Shown here: one piece after another, positions 12,301-23,613 of the stretch
Position numbering within the stretch: the stretch's first letter is position 1
How the letters are laid out: every line of letters begins with the position of its first letter
Assembly (NCBI GenBank): GCA_030272585.1
Contig: BSYQ01000002.1
Coordinates: 4,154,001 to 4,218,000 of the forward strand
Reading direction: 5' to 3'
Length of the DNA: 64,000 bases
Source: Bryopsis sp. KO-2023
Taxonomy: Eukaryota > Chlorophyta > Ulvophyceae > Bryopsidales > Bryopsidaceae
Translations under genes and position numbers: made by a program
Notes under the pieces: model-generated
Told to the model about the DNA's origin: nothing
The model's input: the letters and a program-made list of their open reading frames with translations, nothing else
Database searches by the model: none

Positions 12301-13500
12301 CGAGAGAAACCATAATGTTCCTAAGGCTCACTAATCAAGGCATTGCATAGTGATCCACAAGCGCTTGTTAGCTTCACGTCCTCAAATCAGATTGTATTTT
12401 TTTGGGTCCTAGTATACGACTTTACCCAATATTATTAAGCATAATCACGACCAATTGACTCGCATATCAAATACTTAATTTAGCAGTTGGTGCGACTGAG
12501 CATGACTTATCGTGAGCTAGAGGTCAAAGCATATCCTATTGTACGCAGAGGAGAGACCTTGTGTAGTAAATTCACTTGCAGATGGCATTACTTTGAAGCC
12601 GTACCCGATGAACAATGTAGCAGCTGCCATTGCAATGGGGACACATACATAAACTTGGATTACGAATATCTCGAAGAGAGAACAAAGTTATTCTAGTTAA
12701 GTGCAACACTAGGTAGCCCATGACCCAAGGACTAAAGCCTATTGCGCTTGCATCAGCTGCCAAATTTTCCATACTGGATATTCTACTTCGATTCGGAAAA
12801 CTGAAGTCTGAATCATACGGACAACTCCTAGCATTTTCATTTCATGCTAGATGGATTGTACGAGAATTAAAGATTCATTCATTTTTCACCGAACCTCACA
12901 CGGAGAAGGCGAACCAAGAAGACATATGCTAAACTTCTCAAGGATACGAAAAGTGGAAACACTATACCGGTTTTGCCAATTTTCATAAGAAAAGTAATTG
13001 ATTAACAAAAACCTTCCATTTGGTATTCCCAACCCCCTGCTTTCATCATCTCGATTTCATGTTGAACAGTTCGACACCATAGAGTATGTCGAACCACAAA
13101 TCAACCCTATAGTTTTAGACGATATGGATAATGTAAGTCAAGTGGGTCTCCTACAATATCACACTCTTACTCAAGGTCACCCTCTAGGGTGAAGCGAAGT
13201 ATGTTACGATTGAAAGGGCATTTCCTATTAATGATATTAATTGCTCACATAAAGAACAAGCATTTATGTATCAAGAAAGTCAACCAAATGATAAAGAAAA
13301 GCATATTCCACCTTGCGGATAGAGAGCAGAAGTCATACACAATGATGCTAGGCAAGTGGCATGACGCGTTTTACTTGAATATACATATACTTAATATGCT
13401 TGTAGGAAAAAATACTATCCAACACCCTGCAATCCCCAAGGGCTGGTTGCTCATATGGACGCGAATGCTCATCTGATCTTTCTCAGCCTTGAATCGGATA
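9392..13500. other. Region without a recognisable gene
   Basis: The longest open frame is 9673-10065 (+, 130 codons), with no family resemblance that I can see. Several shorter plus-strand frames at 12487-13476 follow one another but show no shared domain. A small frame at 12487-12696 has a cysteine cluster (CSSCHC) but cannot be assigned. The stretch becomes AT-rich from about 10.7 kb. It may be decayed mobile DNA; I cannot prove it. Confidence 0.35.
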
Positions 13501-15500
13501 TTAATAATTATATATATATACGAAGAAGCCACCACAAAGTCTTGTACTAATTTATGGTAGAAGAAGTCCTAACTAGATTTGTTACGACGTTTTGTCAATA
13601 CCTGTATCTCGATAATTTTTAGCTTTTCTTCTTCACGTTCAAGCTCTCAATACCATTTTTGGCTTATTTTTTCGTGAAACAAGAAATACCTCCTTAGAAG
13701 CTATCTTTTTTGTTAAGAAGGGGGGGGGGGGCAAATACTATGGTTGTTGAGGTACTTTTTTATATATAAGATATAAAGGTATATACTTCATTTATATTTC
13801 TTTTAGGAATTGAGAGTGAAGGGGAAAAAAAAAGATCGTTGCTTTCGAAATTGTCACCTCTTTTTTTGCAGGTCCACTTATTTGCTTTGAAGCTCTGGGA
13901 AAAAAAAAATGCAAAAAAAAAAAGTTAATACGATAATATTTCACTGAAAAAAAGAAAAGGTGGGAAGAGAGAGAAAAAGGAAAAGAGAAAGAATGATGTT
14001 TTTTTTATCTAAAGGGTTTTTATATCCAGGAAAAAGAAATTGTTGATGAAATATAAAGGGAAAAACCACCCACTGAAAATTGAGGGGAAAAACAAAACTA
14101 GAAGGAATTAAAAAAAGAAATGGATATGTTATTGAAGGTTGAAAAAGAAATCAATGACATGTGAAGGAGGAGAAACAAAATACACCTGAGAATTAAATAT
14201 GAAAGAAAAAACAACACTGAAAATTAGAAAATCGAGCTGATTGAAGCTAATAATAGACAGGAAAAATAATCCTGGAAAAGAGGGAGGAGAAAGAGCTCGA
14301 CAGAAAAATGGAACAGAAGCCCCTGAGAATGGATAAAAAACCAACCTGGCTCGTCTAAAAATAGGAAAAATTTCAGTTGAATTTGTTTACAAGTTGTTTT
14401 CTTTCTTTCTTTTTTCTGGAAGGGGGAGGAGGTCAAATGCTTTCTCCACCAGTTTGTAAAAGCATATGTTTTGCTCTGAAAAAACAAAAATATTTCTCAC
14501 CTTTATTGCAGGTTTTTTTTCGTTTTTTTTTCTTTTTTTGGGGGGGGGGCACTTCACAGGCTGTAAATAGGAAGAGAAAAAAGACCTTCTTTTCCTTAGT
14601 AAAAAAAGAAGAATACAAAAATCTAGTTCTAGTTCTGCCCTTTTTTGTTTTCCTTTATTGCTTCTAGATATAAAATTTCTGTTGCCTGGATTTTTTTTTC
14701 TTGAAATTGCTTTGTTCTCCTCCAATAATCGAAAATTTTCCTTCCACCCAGCCCCCCCCCCCCCTAAAAAAATAGAAATTGATAAAAAATATTGATCTTA
14801 ATTGGTTTTTCTCACCATTCATTCTCCAGCGAAAAAATTGGGCTCCCTGTTTTCTTCCAGAAACCTTCTTTTCTTTTTTCCGATCTGAGTAGCAAAACGA
14901 AAAATAAAAAACAGAAGATTAGAAGAAGAAAAAAAAACAGTGAAGAGAGAATTCTCGAAAAAACAGGAAAAGAAAAAAAAGGAGGGAATAGAAATCAAAC
15001 CAACCGCGCAGGAACCGTTTTTTTCTGTCGAGATTCTTTCCATTCTTTTTTTTTCGACCGCTGGTCGGGTACACCCCTTTTCTGTTCATCTTTTTTTAGC
15101 GCTCGGGTTAACTCGTTCTCGAATTAATCGAGATTTTCGTTACCTGATGCGCAGCGTGATCAAAACGGCGGGAAGAACAGGGGATTGGGGCCGGCAGTGG
15201 AGCGCTGGTTTTCGTTTTCTCTTTTGCCCGTCAGCGCCCTGAGCGAAAAAGGAAAAAAAAAGGGGAAAAAAACAACAGGTCAAAGAAAGAAACCACAGAA
15301 TGGTGAGGTTCGACGGCAAAACGCGCTCACGTAATTTCGAAAAAAAAGTGATATTCTAAAAAAAGAGGGTTAAAAACAGACAGCAGTTGTTTTTTTTTTC
15401 CTCCATGCGCGGGATGCGCACGTGGTTAGGAACCAAAAAAACAAACAAAACCAGCTCCACACACACAAGGGAAGGGTTTTTTGTTTTTCAAATTCGATCC
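13500..15500. repeat. Low-complexity purine/pyrimidine tract region
   Basis: About 2 kb made largely of A/G-rich and T/C-rich blocks with many homopolymer runs, including G runs near 13723 and 14539 and a C run near 14750. Open frames here have biased Lys/Phe/Ser content and are not credible genes. The region marks the change from the even-textured left end to the homopolymer-rich rest of the window. Confidence 0.6.
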
Positions 15501-15602
15501 TTTTTTTGACCTTTGCCCACCAGCGCTGTCATAACCGCGATCGACCTTCCCTCACACCCCCTTTTCATTAAAAAGATGCTAAAGGTGCTGCTGCACCTGG
15601 GC

Positions 15603-15765
15603 AGCACCTGCAGCACCTCCAGCACCTCCAGCACCTCCAGCACCTCCAGCACCTCCAGCACCTCCAGCACCTCCAGCACCTCCAGCATCTCCAGCATCTC
15701 CACCACCTGCAACACCTCCAACACCTCCAGCACCTCCAGCACCTCCAACACCTCCAACACACAAC
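15603..15765. repeat. 9-bp minisatellite (CACCTCCAG)n
   Basis: About 18 head-to-tail units of CACCTCCAG with occasional base changes (CATCTCCAG, CACCTGCAA, CACCTCCAA). Because 9 is a multiple of 3 and the unit lacks stop codons in most frames, long frames open on both strands (Ser-Thr, Cys-Trp-Arg, Leu-Glu-Val type repeats). I take these as artefacts of the repeat, since no start context, domain or splice site supports a protein. Confidence 0.9.
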
Positions 15766-15919
15766 ACACAACACGATGTTGTTCACAGGCGCAGACGCCA
15801 CTCGACAAAATAACGATCACGCAATCAACACCCTGTTCAATTGTCAGGCTGCTGTCTTGGAGGAACGAGAACGCGCGCCGCCAGCCATGTAGCGTACTCC
15901 ATTTCTTCAACCAACCTTA

Positions 15920-16600
15920 AACGTTACAAGAGACCCCAGGCCAGAGGTTATAGCATCGGGGTTATGTAAAAAGAAAAAACCTTAAGCCAGCAAGTTTTGT
16001 AGTTTAAGGCTGCGTGTTTTCAGCTGTGGGGTGCGTCGGCGCATTCAAAAAAAAAGCCACATGAGGACACTATCGCCGCATCGCGCTTTCCACCGAATTT
16101 CGCTTCTAAAAGCGATCTGTAGTAGACTTACATTCTAGCAAACAGAGATTATCACCCCTTTTGAAAGCAACGAGTCAATGAGTCATCCTACCTGCCTGTG
16201 GTGACAGGGCTGTGGTATTTTGAGTTGTTTTGGACCGGACTGTGCGGTCATTTCCGGTCCGGACTTTCCCTCTGGAAGTCATTCCAACACATCGTTTGGC
16301 TGCGTACCTGTTGGTGCGTCGTCAAAGGATAGTGCATCGAGCGTTGGATATATATTGAGTTAACTCAATCAAACCCATGGCTCCCATGTATCGAGATGCC
16401 CATCTAAGAGTGCCAGGGTTCCGCCAAAAACTAAAGCCAAGCAGGAATGAAAAAAAACTAAAAACCAACCTGACATAGAGTGAGAGCAAATACATGCTGG
16501 GACTCTCTTACCACTTCTTTTTCTTTTTTTTTTTTTCGTTTGCTTGATATCAGAGTAAACAAAATACATCGAGCGCACTACCGACTGCTTTTAATCACCA
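15920..16600. other. Spacer with a CCGGTCC-rich patch
   Basis: No gene is seen. Near 16230-16275 there is a short patch (GGACCGGACTG, GGTCATTTCCGGTCC) that resembles the subterminal repeats of the large hAT element at 36.8-54.4 kb. It may be a scrap of that family, but there are no ends or target duplication. Confidence 0.35.
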
Positions 16601-17165
16601 GCAATGCAGCGCTTTCTCACATTTAATTGCAAAACACCCCCGTTTCCCCATGCTTTTCGACTCAGGAAACTTTTTTTAAGAACTGGGAGAAAAATGAGAA
16701 GACTTCAAGCAACATCGTCAAACGTGCGCGGGTTGAACCACCTTACCTCGCTCAGACACCCTCCACGGCTGTCCAAAGCACGACAGATGTCAAGAGGAAA
16801 CACTCGAGCGCTATATTTCAGGAACGAGGGCTGCTGCCCCCACCCGGACGCACTGAGATGACGGAGAGAGGCGGAAGCGCGGTGTGTGCTCAAGTTCTTG
16901 TTCAACAAAAATCATATGGAACGCTGCGAAGCTTCTTGCGGATAGAGTCTCACACAACTTATTCACTGGTTATTCTGTCAATAGGAGAGAGCGGAGGTTG
17001 AGGAAGCAGAGTATGACGGACGGGTGACCTCTTGTAGCTCGGCCGTTTTGTGTTTTGTGTTTCGTTTCGTGTGATTGGCGTTTGCTCGAACGACGAAAAT
17101 CATTCAGTCGTGTATTGCGATGAACTGCTTCCTGTGTTTGTTTCTTTGTGTTTTTTTTGTATCAG

Positions 17166-17775
17166 AAGTGGTGATGAGCCTCCAAACATCATCAAGGTCG
17201 ACTTCGCAAGCGAATTGGAGATGCGCGTGTCCAACGCATCGAGGGGAAATACAACCTTACTTTTCTTCAAGTCCCCGGGGTGTCAAGCTTGTGCAAGGGT
17301 CTGGCCTGAACTAACGCACGCTGCCCGTCAAAACCAGAACGTTCGATTCGTGGTGGTGGAAGTCAGCGCCGAAAGCATGAGAAGAATGTGTGGGGAGCTG
17401 GGAATCACAACGATTCCCCACTTTCAGCTTTACAGAGAAGGGAGGATGAGCTCGCAGGGCTCCTGGAACAAAATCGATATCTTGAGAAGTGCCGGTCTGG
17501 ATGGAGGCCGTTCCTTTTGCTCGCTGTCAGACTCACCAACCAAAATGCCTTCTGTCGGTCACTGGGAACGGGTGACGGCAGGGAAGAGGGAGCAACAGGG
17601 AGGAGGGGATGGAAACAAATTTGATGAGAAGGGGGGGATCGGAGCTCTGAGCAGTGCTATTGCTTTGGAATGGGTGGCGGCTGAAGGGAGGATGGATGGA
17701 ATTCTTGGAGTCCCCTCTGTTGGAATTCGATTGGTTGGAGAAAAGGCCAGGTCAGAAAAGTGTGAGGAAGCATAA
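17166..17775 (+). CDS. Thioredoxin-fold protein, 3' exon (partial)
   Basis: The exon follows a textbook 3' splice site (pyrimidine-rich tract ending TTTTTTTTGTATCAG at 17165) and enters with one base completing a codon. The first ~115 residues read as a thioredoxin domain: beta strand TTLLFFKSPGC, the redox-type CxxC as CQAC at the start of a helix (where canonical thioredoxins have WCGPC), FVVVEVSAE, and the conserved cis-proline loop GITTIPHFQLYREGR. Thioredoxin-fold proteins exchange disulfides with target proteins. The stretch after about 17505 is Gly/Lys/Glu-rich and may be intron or a weak tail, so the true end is uncertain. The 5' exon is not identified; frames at 16604-17001 are candidates. 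The pyrimidine tract could equally hide a short coding leader encoding a hydrophobic peptide. Confidence 0.6.
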
Positions 17776-17923
17776 AAAGAAAGGGATAGGGAAAAAGGAA
17801 GACAGAAATTTTGCCGAAAGTGTTGTAATGAAGCTTATATGCATTTCAAATAGTGAGAAAAAAGAGTAAAATCAGACATCCAAGAAAGGACCAGAGGAGG
17901 AGAGGCAAAACGACGACCAAAAA

Positions 17924-19121
17924 TAGCTGTGTCCGTCAAAAACGTATACGACTGCCTCATGCACAAGCCAGGTTTTCCAGGGGCGGTGGAACACGCCCTT
18001 TTCTTGTAGAAAACACGACTAGAATGGCAGGTGAAACGTTTTTCCACCTGCCGTGAGCTCCAAAACTAAGATGCGAGCTGTTTGGGTCGGGGGAGAGGGG
18101 ACGACTCGTTTTCGAAAAAAATTCTCTTGTGAAATGACCTCGCTGTACGTTGGTCGTCGTGGTGGGGTTTTCTGGTGTTGAGTTTTTGGGTATATAAATT
18201 TTTTTTGGCCAGAACGAGCGTGGCGGTTCTATACCACGTTGAAGTCGGAACAGACCCACTATCTTTAACAAGATGCACGCTGGTGTTGTCCTTGCGACTT
18301 AAACCCGAGTTTCCGGTGGGGGTTCAAATCCCTCCCGTCACATTTTCCTTGCACATTGATTTTCCTTGCCCAGCTCGTTGATTTTCTTTTGAAAAATAGA
18401 TTTGGCAGGCCTGTTGTTGAGCCATTTTTTACGGTTAAGGTTACTCGAGATATTTTTTTGCAAGGATGCGTCGCTGGTTGGCCTTCTAGTGACGTGTTCG
18501 ATTCTGGTTTTCGAGGTAGATGTTGTTTATCATCGATGATCGCCTCATGAAACGAGGTGAGCTGTTGGAAAAAACTGGCTGCTCAGAGTTTAGAGACAAA
18601 ACATTGGTGAAGAAACCAAGGCCTGTTGTTTCATTTTCGCAGAGGTGTGCAAGGAACGAGCGTCGGAGCGGCGCTCCCTTAAACTCTAATCACAGGCTAC
18701 TGATGTTTTATTTTTGTTTTTTTGTTTTGGGTATTTCAGACCCACAACGCTGCTGCTGTGGATTGAAGAACTTGAGAAAACAGGAGGCGACGAGCATGCA
18801 TAACATCGACAGTTTTTTTCGGGTGTCCTATAAGCTGGTGTGTTTCTTTTTTCCAATGTTTTTCGTTCTGGATGTATACGCATCTCATTCACTGTGTGTT
18901 CCTATGACTGACCAGGAGAAAAGCCACGAGCAACATTATGAGTGTTGTGTGGATGACTTTGTTTTTTGTTTTTTTTTCGTGGAAGAACTAGCCTAAAGAT
19001 CAGACTTTGCATTGCTTGCATTCTTCTTTGATTTAATTCACCAGCAGTATGTTTCACAAAGTGTATGTGGGGGAGGGGGAATCGATTGAGTTTTTTATTA
19101 TCGATCAGCGCCTCATGAAAC
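17924..19121. repeat. Direct duplication block, copy 1
   Basis: This block is clearly related, with many small indels, to 24904-25986 in the same orientation. Shared landmarks in order are GTCAAAAACGTAT, CTTGTAGAAAACACGACT, TTGGTCGTCGTGGTGGGG, a tRNA-like segment, CTGCTGCTGTGGATTGA and AATCGATT near the end. A possible exon in both copies starts after a 3' splice site and reads LLLWIE. I do not recognise the source gene or element. In both places a copy of the three-copy repeat follows. Confidence 0.75.
18270..18342 (+). other. tRNA-like/SINE-like segment in duplication copy 1
   Basis: The 3' half looks like a tRNA: a loop CTTAAAC (TAA in the anticodon position, Leu-like), a variable-arm-like CCGAGTTTCCGG, the T-arm GGTTCAAATCC and a trailing CCGTCACA. 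The anticodon stem pairs poorly and I find no matching 5' acceptor, so it is probably tRNA-derived repeat sequence and not a gene. The same segment lies at 25241-25315. Confidence 0.45.
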
Positions 19122-19431
19122 AAGGTGAGTTGTTGTAACAATTTTTTGCATCTCCTACACAATGTAACTTGATGTTTTTTTTTGTTGTTGTAATAATTGG
19201 CTGCTCAGAGTTTAGGGGAAATCACATCGGTGAAGAAACCAAGCCAGTGGATCGAGAATGCAAGCAGTGCAATCAGTTTCCCTTCCATGTCTTGGTTTTC
19301 CGCTAAGGAATAGGGGTCCTATTGTTTTTTACATATGCATTGAGGCACTGGGGATGGAAATTGTTTCTCGATATCACTGAGGTACTGAATATTGTATTGC
19401 ATGCATACTAATGTAGACCCTGATACATATG

Positions 19432-19473
19432 TGTTTGCTGACATTCATAAAAATTTATGAATGTCAGCAAACA
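19432..19473. repeat. Perfect 20-bp palindrome (hairpin)
   Basis: The left arm 19432-19451 (TGTTTGCTGACATTCATAAA) and the right arm 19454-19473 are exact inverted copies with only two bases between them. Outside, ATGTAGAC near 19411 and GTCTACAT near 19486 extend the symmetry imperfectly. It could extrude as a cruciform or be the joined ends of a lost element. No T-run or gene end makes it a terminator. Confidence 0.85.
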
Positions 19474-19867
19474 TGTCTACAAATGTCTACATATGACCTT
19501 GTGTAGCATTATCAGGGGTTTGAGGGGTGGATTTACTGAATGAAGCTTCTGGGTCAACTAGCCCCTGTGCTTCACAAAAAAAACTAAAAATTAAAAAAAA
19601 TAATCAAAAAAATTGTACATATAAATTTTGTGGTGTAAAACGAACATGAGCAGTCGTGTCCGAGTCGAATCCTGCCGACTGCGATTTATTGACTTCACTA
19701 TTCACAGAGATTGGGAGGAGGTTGTCCCAATTCTGTCTTTGGGAGTTTTTTCTGATGTTTTCCAGAGTTTTCACAAGTTTTTTGGTGGAAATTGGTGCTG
19801 GGGAGGTGGTGGTGCTAGAGATCGAAAAGGACCTGCCACTAGAAAGATTCCACGGGGAATTCACCTT

Positions 19868-20253
19868 TCACATCGTGCAAAATCATGCGATTGAGAGAGC
19901 CCGTGTTCAACCCCTTGTTGTTTCATGATTTTCAGAAACAAAACAAACAAACATGAAATGACATCGCTAATTGTGATAATACCGATCGTTCCACCGAATA
20001 AGTGAAGTTTTTGTAACTTTTTCTTGTAATCGATCCACCCAGGAGTCAGACATCGTGCATGTCAGTCTCTAGGACCACCAACAATTGATTCTAAAATATG
20101 TGCCCCCGATCAATCAATTCCACTAATTTTTTTGCTTCAGTTTATGAAAAGCGATGCGGTGAAAAAAGATAACCCAACCCCAAAATAATGTAGCACCCCC
20201 ATCTCGTTTTCCGTTGTGAATTCAATATATTTAATACATATTATATTTATTAT

Positions 20254-20284
<31 letters not shown>

Positions 20285-20515
20285 TTAATATCGATCATCT
20301 TCTCTGAGTGGGCACATATTTTGAAAGAGGTAGTTTTTTTTGGAAGGGACTCTGTTTGTGTGTGCACAATTTAATTTGTCAGAAGTTATCCAGTTAAAAC
20401 CTGAAGGGGTGAACCTATTTCTTCACCCAAAAAGTTCTGATAATGAAATGGACGACCAAACAAACAAGACTAAAAGAAAGAGGAACTTTTTGTGGTGCAA
20501 AGAATGCTTTATGTT
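19868..20515. repeat. Three-copy dispersed repeat, copy 1
   Basis: The block is shared in the same orientation with 25985-26335 and 60056-60790. Common landmarks are CATCGTGCAAAATCA (copies 1 and 3), GACCACCAACAATTGAT, CCATCTCGTTTTCCGTTG, CTCTGAGTG, GTGTGTGCACAATTTAATTTGTCAGAAG and GAAATGGACGACCAAAC. It contains a TA microsatellite near 20250-20280. I see no conserved frame, terminal inverted repeat or target duplication, so the class is open. A SINE or LINE tail or a MITE relic are possibilities. Confidence 0.75.
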
Positions 20516-20557
20516 CAATGTAATCACAATCATCAAGTCAGGCTCAAAGGATGCAAA

Positions 20558-20630
20558 GTTCGCATGGTGTAGTGGTTATCACGTCTGCTTTACATGCAGA
20601 AGGTTCCCGGTTCGATCCCGGTTGCGAGCA
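20558..20630 (+). tRNA. tRNA-Val (anticodon TAC)
   Basis: This is a complete 73-nt cloverleaf without an intron. The acceptor stem GTTCGCA pairs fully with TGCGAGC (one G-T pair), and A is the discriminator base. The D-arm contains the A-box TGGTGTAGTGG. The anticodon stem-loop is TCTGC-TTTACAT-GCAGA, placing TAC in the anticodon. The T-arm holds the B-box GGTTCGATCCC. TTTT at 20632-20635 could stop RNA polymerase III. All stems are intact, unlike the other tRNA-like pieces in this window, so it is probably functional. It lies just after copy 1 of the three-copy repeat and before a tandem array that repeats its last bases. Confidence 0.93.
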
Positions 20631-20639
20631 CTTTTGAAA

Positions 20640-20880
20640 ATGTTATTTTATATAGAAAAGAAGAAGAGTTCCTTTTTTTCGAAACTTCCCTGTGAAAAAT
20701 CAACCCTTGCGAGCACTTCCAAAAAAGGAGTTTCTTTCTCGAAATTTTTTCTGTGGAAAATCAGCCGGTGCGAGCATTTTTCAAAAGAAAAAGACTTCTT
20801 TCCCCCGAAACTTTTCTGTGGAAAATCAACCACCTCCTTTTTCACTTCTTCCGTGGAAAACCAGCGAGCAATATTCCAGA
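20640..20880. repeat. Degenerate tandem array echoing the tRNA-Val 3' end
   Basis: Three to four imperfect units of about 65 bp follow the tRNA. Each contains a TTCTTTC/CGAAACTT block, TGTGGAAAATCA and then TGCGAGCA-like sequence, the last eight bases of the tRNA. The open frames here have no domain. The array probably grew from the tRNA 3' flank by slippage or unequal exchange. Confidence 0.6.
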
Positions 20881-22389
20881 CAAGTCTGTTTTTTTCAGAA
20901 TCGTTTCTCTTCATCTTTTTTCTAACCGACCTGTCGTGAATCGACAACGAGCGAACCAGTCAAAAGCTTCCACCCCATGATCTGCCATTCCCTTTCGCAG
21001 AAAACCAAACCAAACCAAAAAAAAAGAAAAGCACAGCGAAATCAAGGAGCGTTGACTACATGTTGCGCTCCTATGTGCAACGGGGATGTGCTCACGTCTG
21101 ACGTGTGTAACGCGGCGCCGAGGTGAGTGCAGGGGGAATGAAACCAAAAATTTTATGAGCGCGAGTTCAACGCTCCTATTTAGGAGAGTAACGGGGACAT
21201 TTCATCGCAGTTTGTCTGACCTGACCTGACCTGAGCTGAATTTGTTTGCTCAACTTGCGCAACTTGCTTTGGTGCGGCTGGGTTTGAATTGGAGAACGCT
21301 GCACATCGCAAGATACACCACATTGTCGACAGATTTGGGTCTGTATGAACATTTCTGTAGAACAAACACCGGTGTTTGTTCACAAGCTTGTGAAGGCTTG
21401 AGTAGAAGGTGACGAGGACATTAACTTATATAATAACATACATTTTATCACAATATTAGCAAACCCCAATTTTTAAACCCAAAAAAAACTCCCAAATTAA
21501 ATAACCCAAAGAATTTCTTATTCATTCGCCCACCGACCAGCAACCTCCAGGTTCGAGACCAAAAAAAACTCAGAGAAGTGACTGGCGAAAAACCTCCGAC
21601 ATCAGCCCCCGCAAACAACAACTTTGAAAATCACTAATGACTGACTTCAATCAAGACAATTCCAAATATTACACTGAAACTAACTAAACTTGTAACCCCT
21701 CCCCCCACTACTTCAACTCAAATACCAAGTACAAATACAAATCTACCAATCCAAGAGGAGGGGGTATGCTCCATGTGCACGGGGTTCATCCATCTATATC
21801 TTTCTCTCTCTGACATGATTTCCCAGCAACTCCCTGAGCTTCAGCGTTTTGCGACTTTTGCTTTAATACTAGTCGTTAATATTCAGGAATGGCGACCCCG
21901 GGTTGTCTAGACTGTGCATCGCCTGGAGAAGAGAACAGTCCAACTTTTCGTCGCCAAGATCAAAAAAATACATAAATAAACATCCTTGGTCGTGATTTCA
22001 GAGCTCGAACCCCGCTTACCTCGTCATCCAAATCGTCATGTCCGCCCTTTAGCTTTTAAGCTGGGTGCTAAAACCAAAGCGCCGCCACTCGAAAAAAACA
22101 CAAAGCTCACGGGTGCAGATTGACTTGTACATACATCGCGACACCGAAAACTGAAAAGTCCTTCGGTGCTGAGCGCTTTGGTGCGACTCCAGGAAGACCC
22201 TAACACAACAAGCATCTTGTTTTCACGTTAGGTGTGGAGTCATTGAAGCCCTGTGGTAGCGCTAAGTCGGCGTTAAGTCGGCAAAGTCTCTTAATATATA
22301 TATATATATAAAAGTCGGCACGGTGCCATGATTCGCACCCTCAGTGCGACTCAGAGTGGTTCAGCGAGAGAAGTCTTGATTGTTGATCA

Positions 22390-22520
22390 CACTTTGCAAC
22401 TGGAAAGGAAGAAGAGCAGAATCGCATGTTTCGAGAAATTGGTTTTAAGAAAAAGAAAAGAATCACATGTTTGACGAAACTGGAAGGGGAGAAGAAGTGC
22501 AGAATCGCAAGTTTGGAGAA
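22390..22520. repeat. Three-unit tandem repeat in the inverted duplication
   Basis: Three imperfect ~48-bp units around GCAGAATCGCATGTTTGGAGAAACTGG. The same three units, reverse-complemented and diverged, lie near 57730-57860 in the other arm, so the repeat predates the duplication. Confidence 0.65.
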
Positions 22521-23289
22521 ACTAGTTTGCTGGCTTGAGCTGTTGATTTGGTACGAGAGGAACCCCACTTTTAACGCCGCTTCTCGACTTACCGACTTTC
22601 TGAATGTGGCGAGCACGATCAACAAAGCAACCAGAACGTCATTCGTAGCTCCCCTGAACACCTCCCCTTAACGCATCATCGTCAACCCTGCAAATACAAA
22701 AATTCCAATGATACGTGAAAGAGGTGAGGAGAGATGTAAACAAGAGGGAAAACGTCAAAAAGATCAATATAGCCTTCCGATTGTATTCAATCCTCCGAGT
22801 CGGAGGACTGTTGCTCATGGTAAGAAGTAGCCAGAAAGACTACAGTTGTTTATGACTGACCACGTCTGTTTCCCCTCTTCTCCTCCATGTTACGCAAACA
22901 ACCCTCTCATTATCAAACGTATTTCGAAGTCATCGGGGAGAATCACCAGATGTCAGGAATGCTGAAACACTCTGTCTTTTAACTCACCTCTGTTCATTTT
23001 TTCATTCACACACGCGACTTCTTCTCCGCTGCCTTCTTTCCTGAAAAGCTCCACCAGTTGCGAGTCGCATTCTGCGACATGAACCCCGTGCATGAACCTT
23101 CCCCCCCTTCCTCCTGCTCTTCACTACTTCCCCAACTACTCAGGGGTGCCAACCCCCTTCGTCCTCCTCCTCTCCCTGTAGATGCAAAAGGCGGCTAAGA
23201 AGTCGTCACGAAAATGTCACAGCGGCTTCACATAGCTTTGACCACAAAAAAAAACACACACATAGCTTTTTTTTTTTTTGCAATCGTAC

Positions 23290-23613
23290 CGAGCTTTCGC
23301 TATGAGCGTCGTCGTCCGATGACGACGAGTCACTTGCATCTTCGTCAAATGTGGTTGGTGGAAGGGTGTACGGATATCTCCTGTCCAATTCCTTGTTGAT
23401 AAGTGTAGCCGCGATGATCATACCGACCCCAAAGAGAAATCTGAGCACGGCCATTGCCACCGAAAAGCTTTTGTATAACCACTCCCTTTTTTCGAAACTG
23501 TTTTTTGACGAAGACACAAGAAGAGCAGCGCACAGTGCGATATAAATGCCTTGGTCGGAATCCCCTTCCCCCCGCTCGTTTTTTGATGATGTAATATCTG
23601 TCACTTGCCTACT
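23290..23613 (-). CDS. Small membrane protein exon with acidic serine tail, copy 1
   Basis: The family is not recognised. The exon is bounded by a 3' splice site (TTTTTCTTAG, exon from 23613) and a GT donor after AGCTCG (exon ends 23290): 324 bp in phase 0, 108 codons. It encodes SRQVTDITSS, a short hydrophobic stretch (IYIALCAALLV), KREWLYKSFS, a second hydrophobic helix (VAMAVLRFLFGVGMIIAATL), INKELDRRYP, then a tail DEDASDSSSSDDDAHSESS. That fits a two-helix membrane protein with an acidic Ser/Asp tail, a shape seen in casein kinase II targets. A near copy lies at 56666-56986 and a more distant one at 35717-35869. In all three the similarity stops at the predicted donor, which supports a real exon. 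Flanking exons are not known. Confidence 0.5.

Noticed and set aside
15488-15920. Long frames on both strands across the CACCTCCAG array
   Set aside because: A 9-bp unit without stops keeps frames open by itself; there is no domain, start context or splice support.
16230-16275. A solo end of the large hAT family
   Set aside because: Only a short CCGGTCC-rich resemblance; no terminal repeat or 8-bp duplication.
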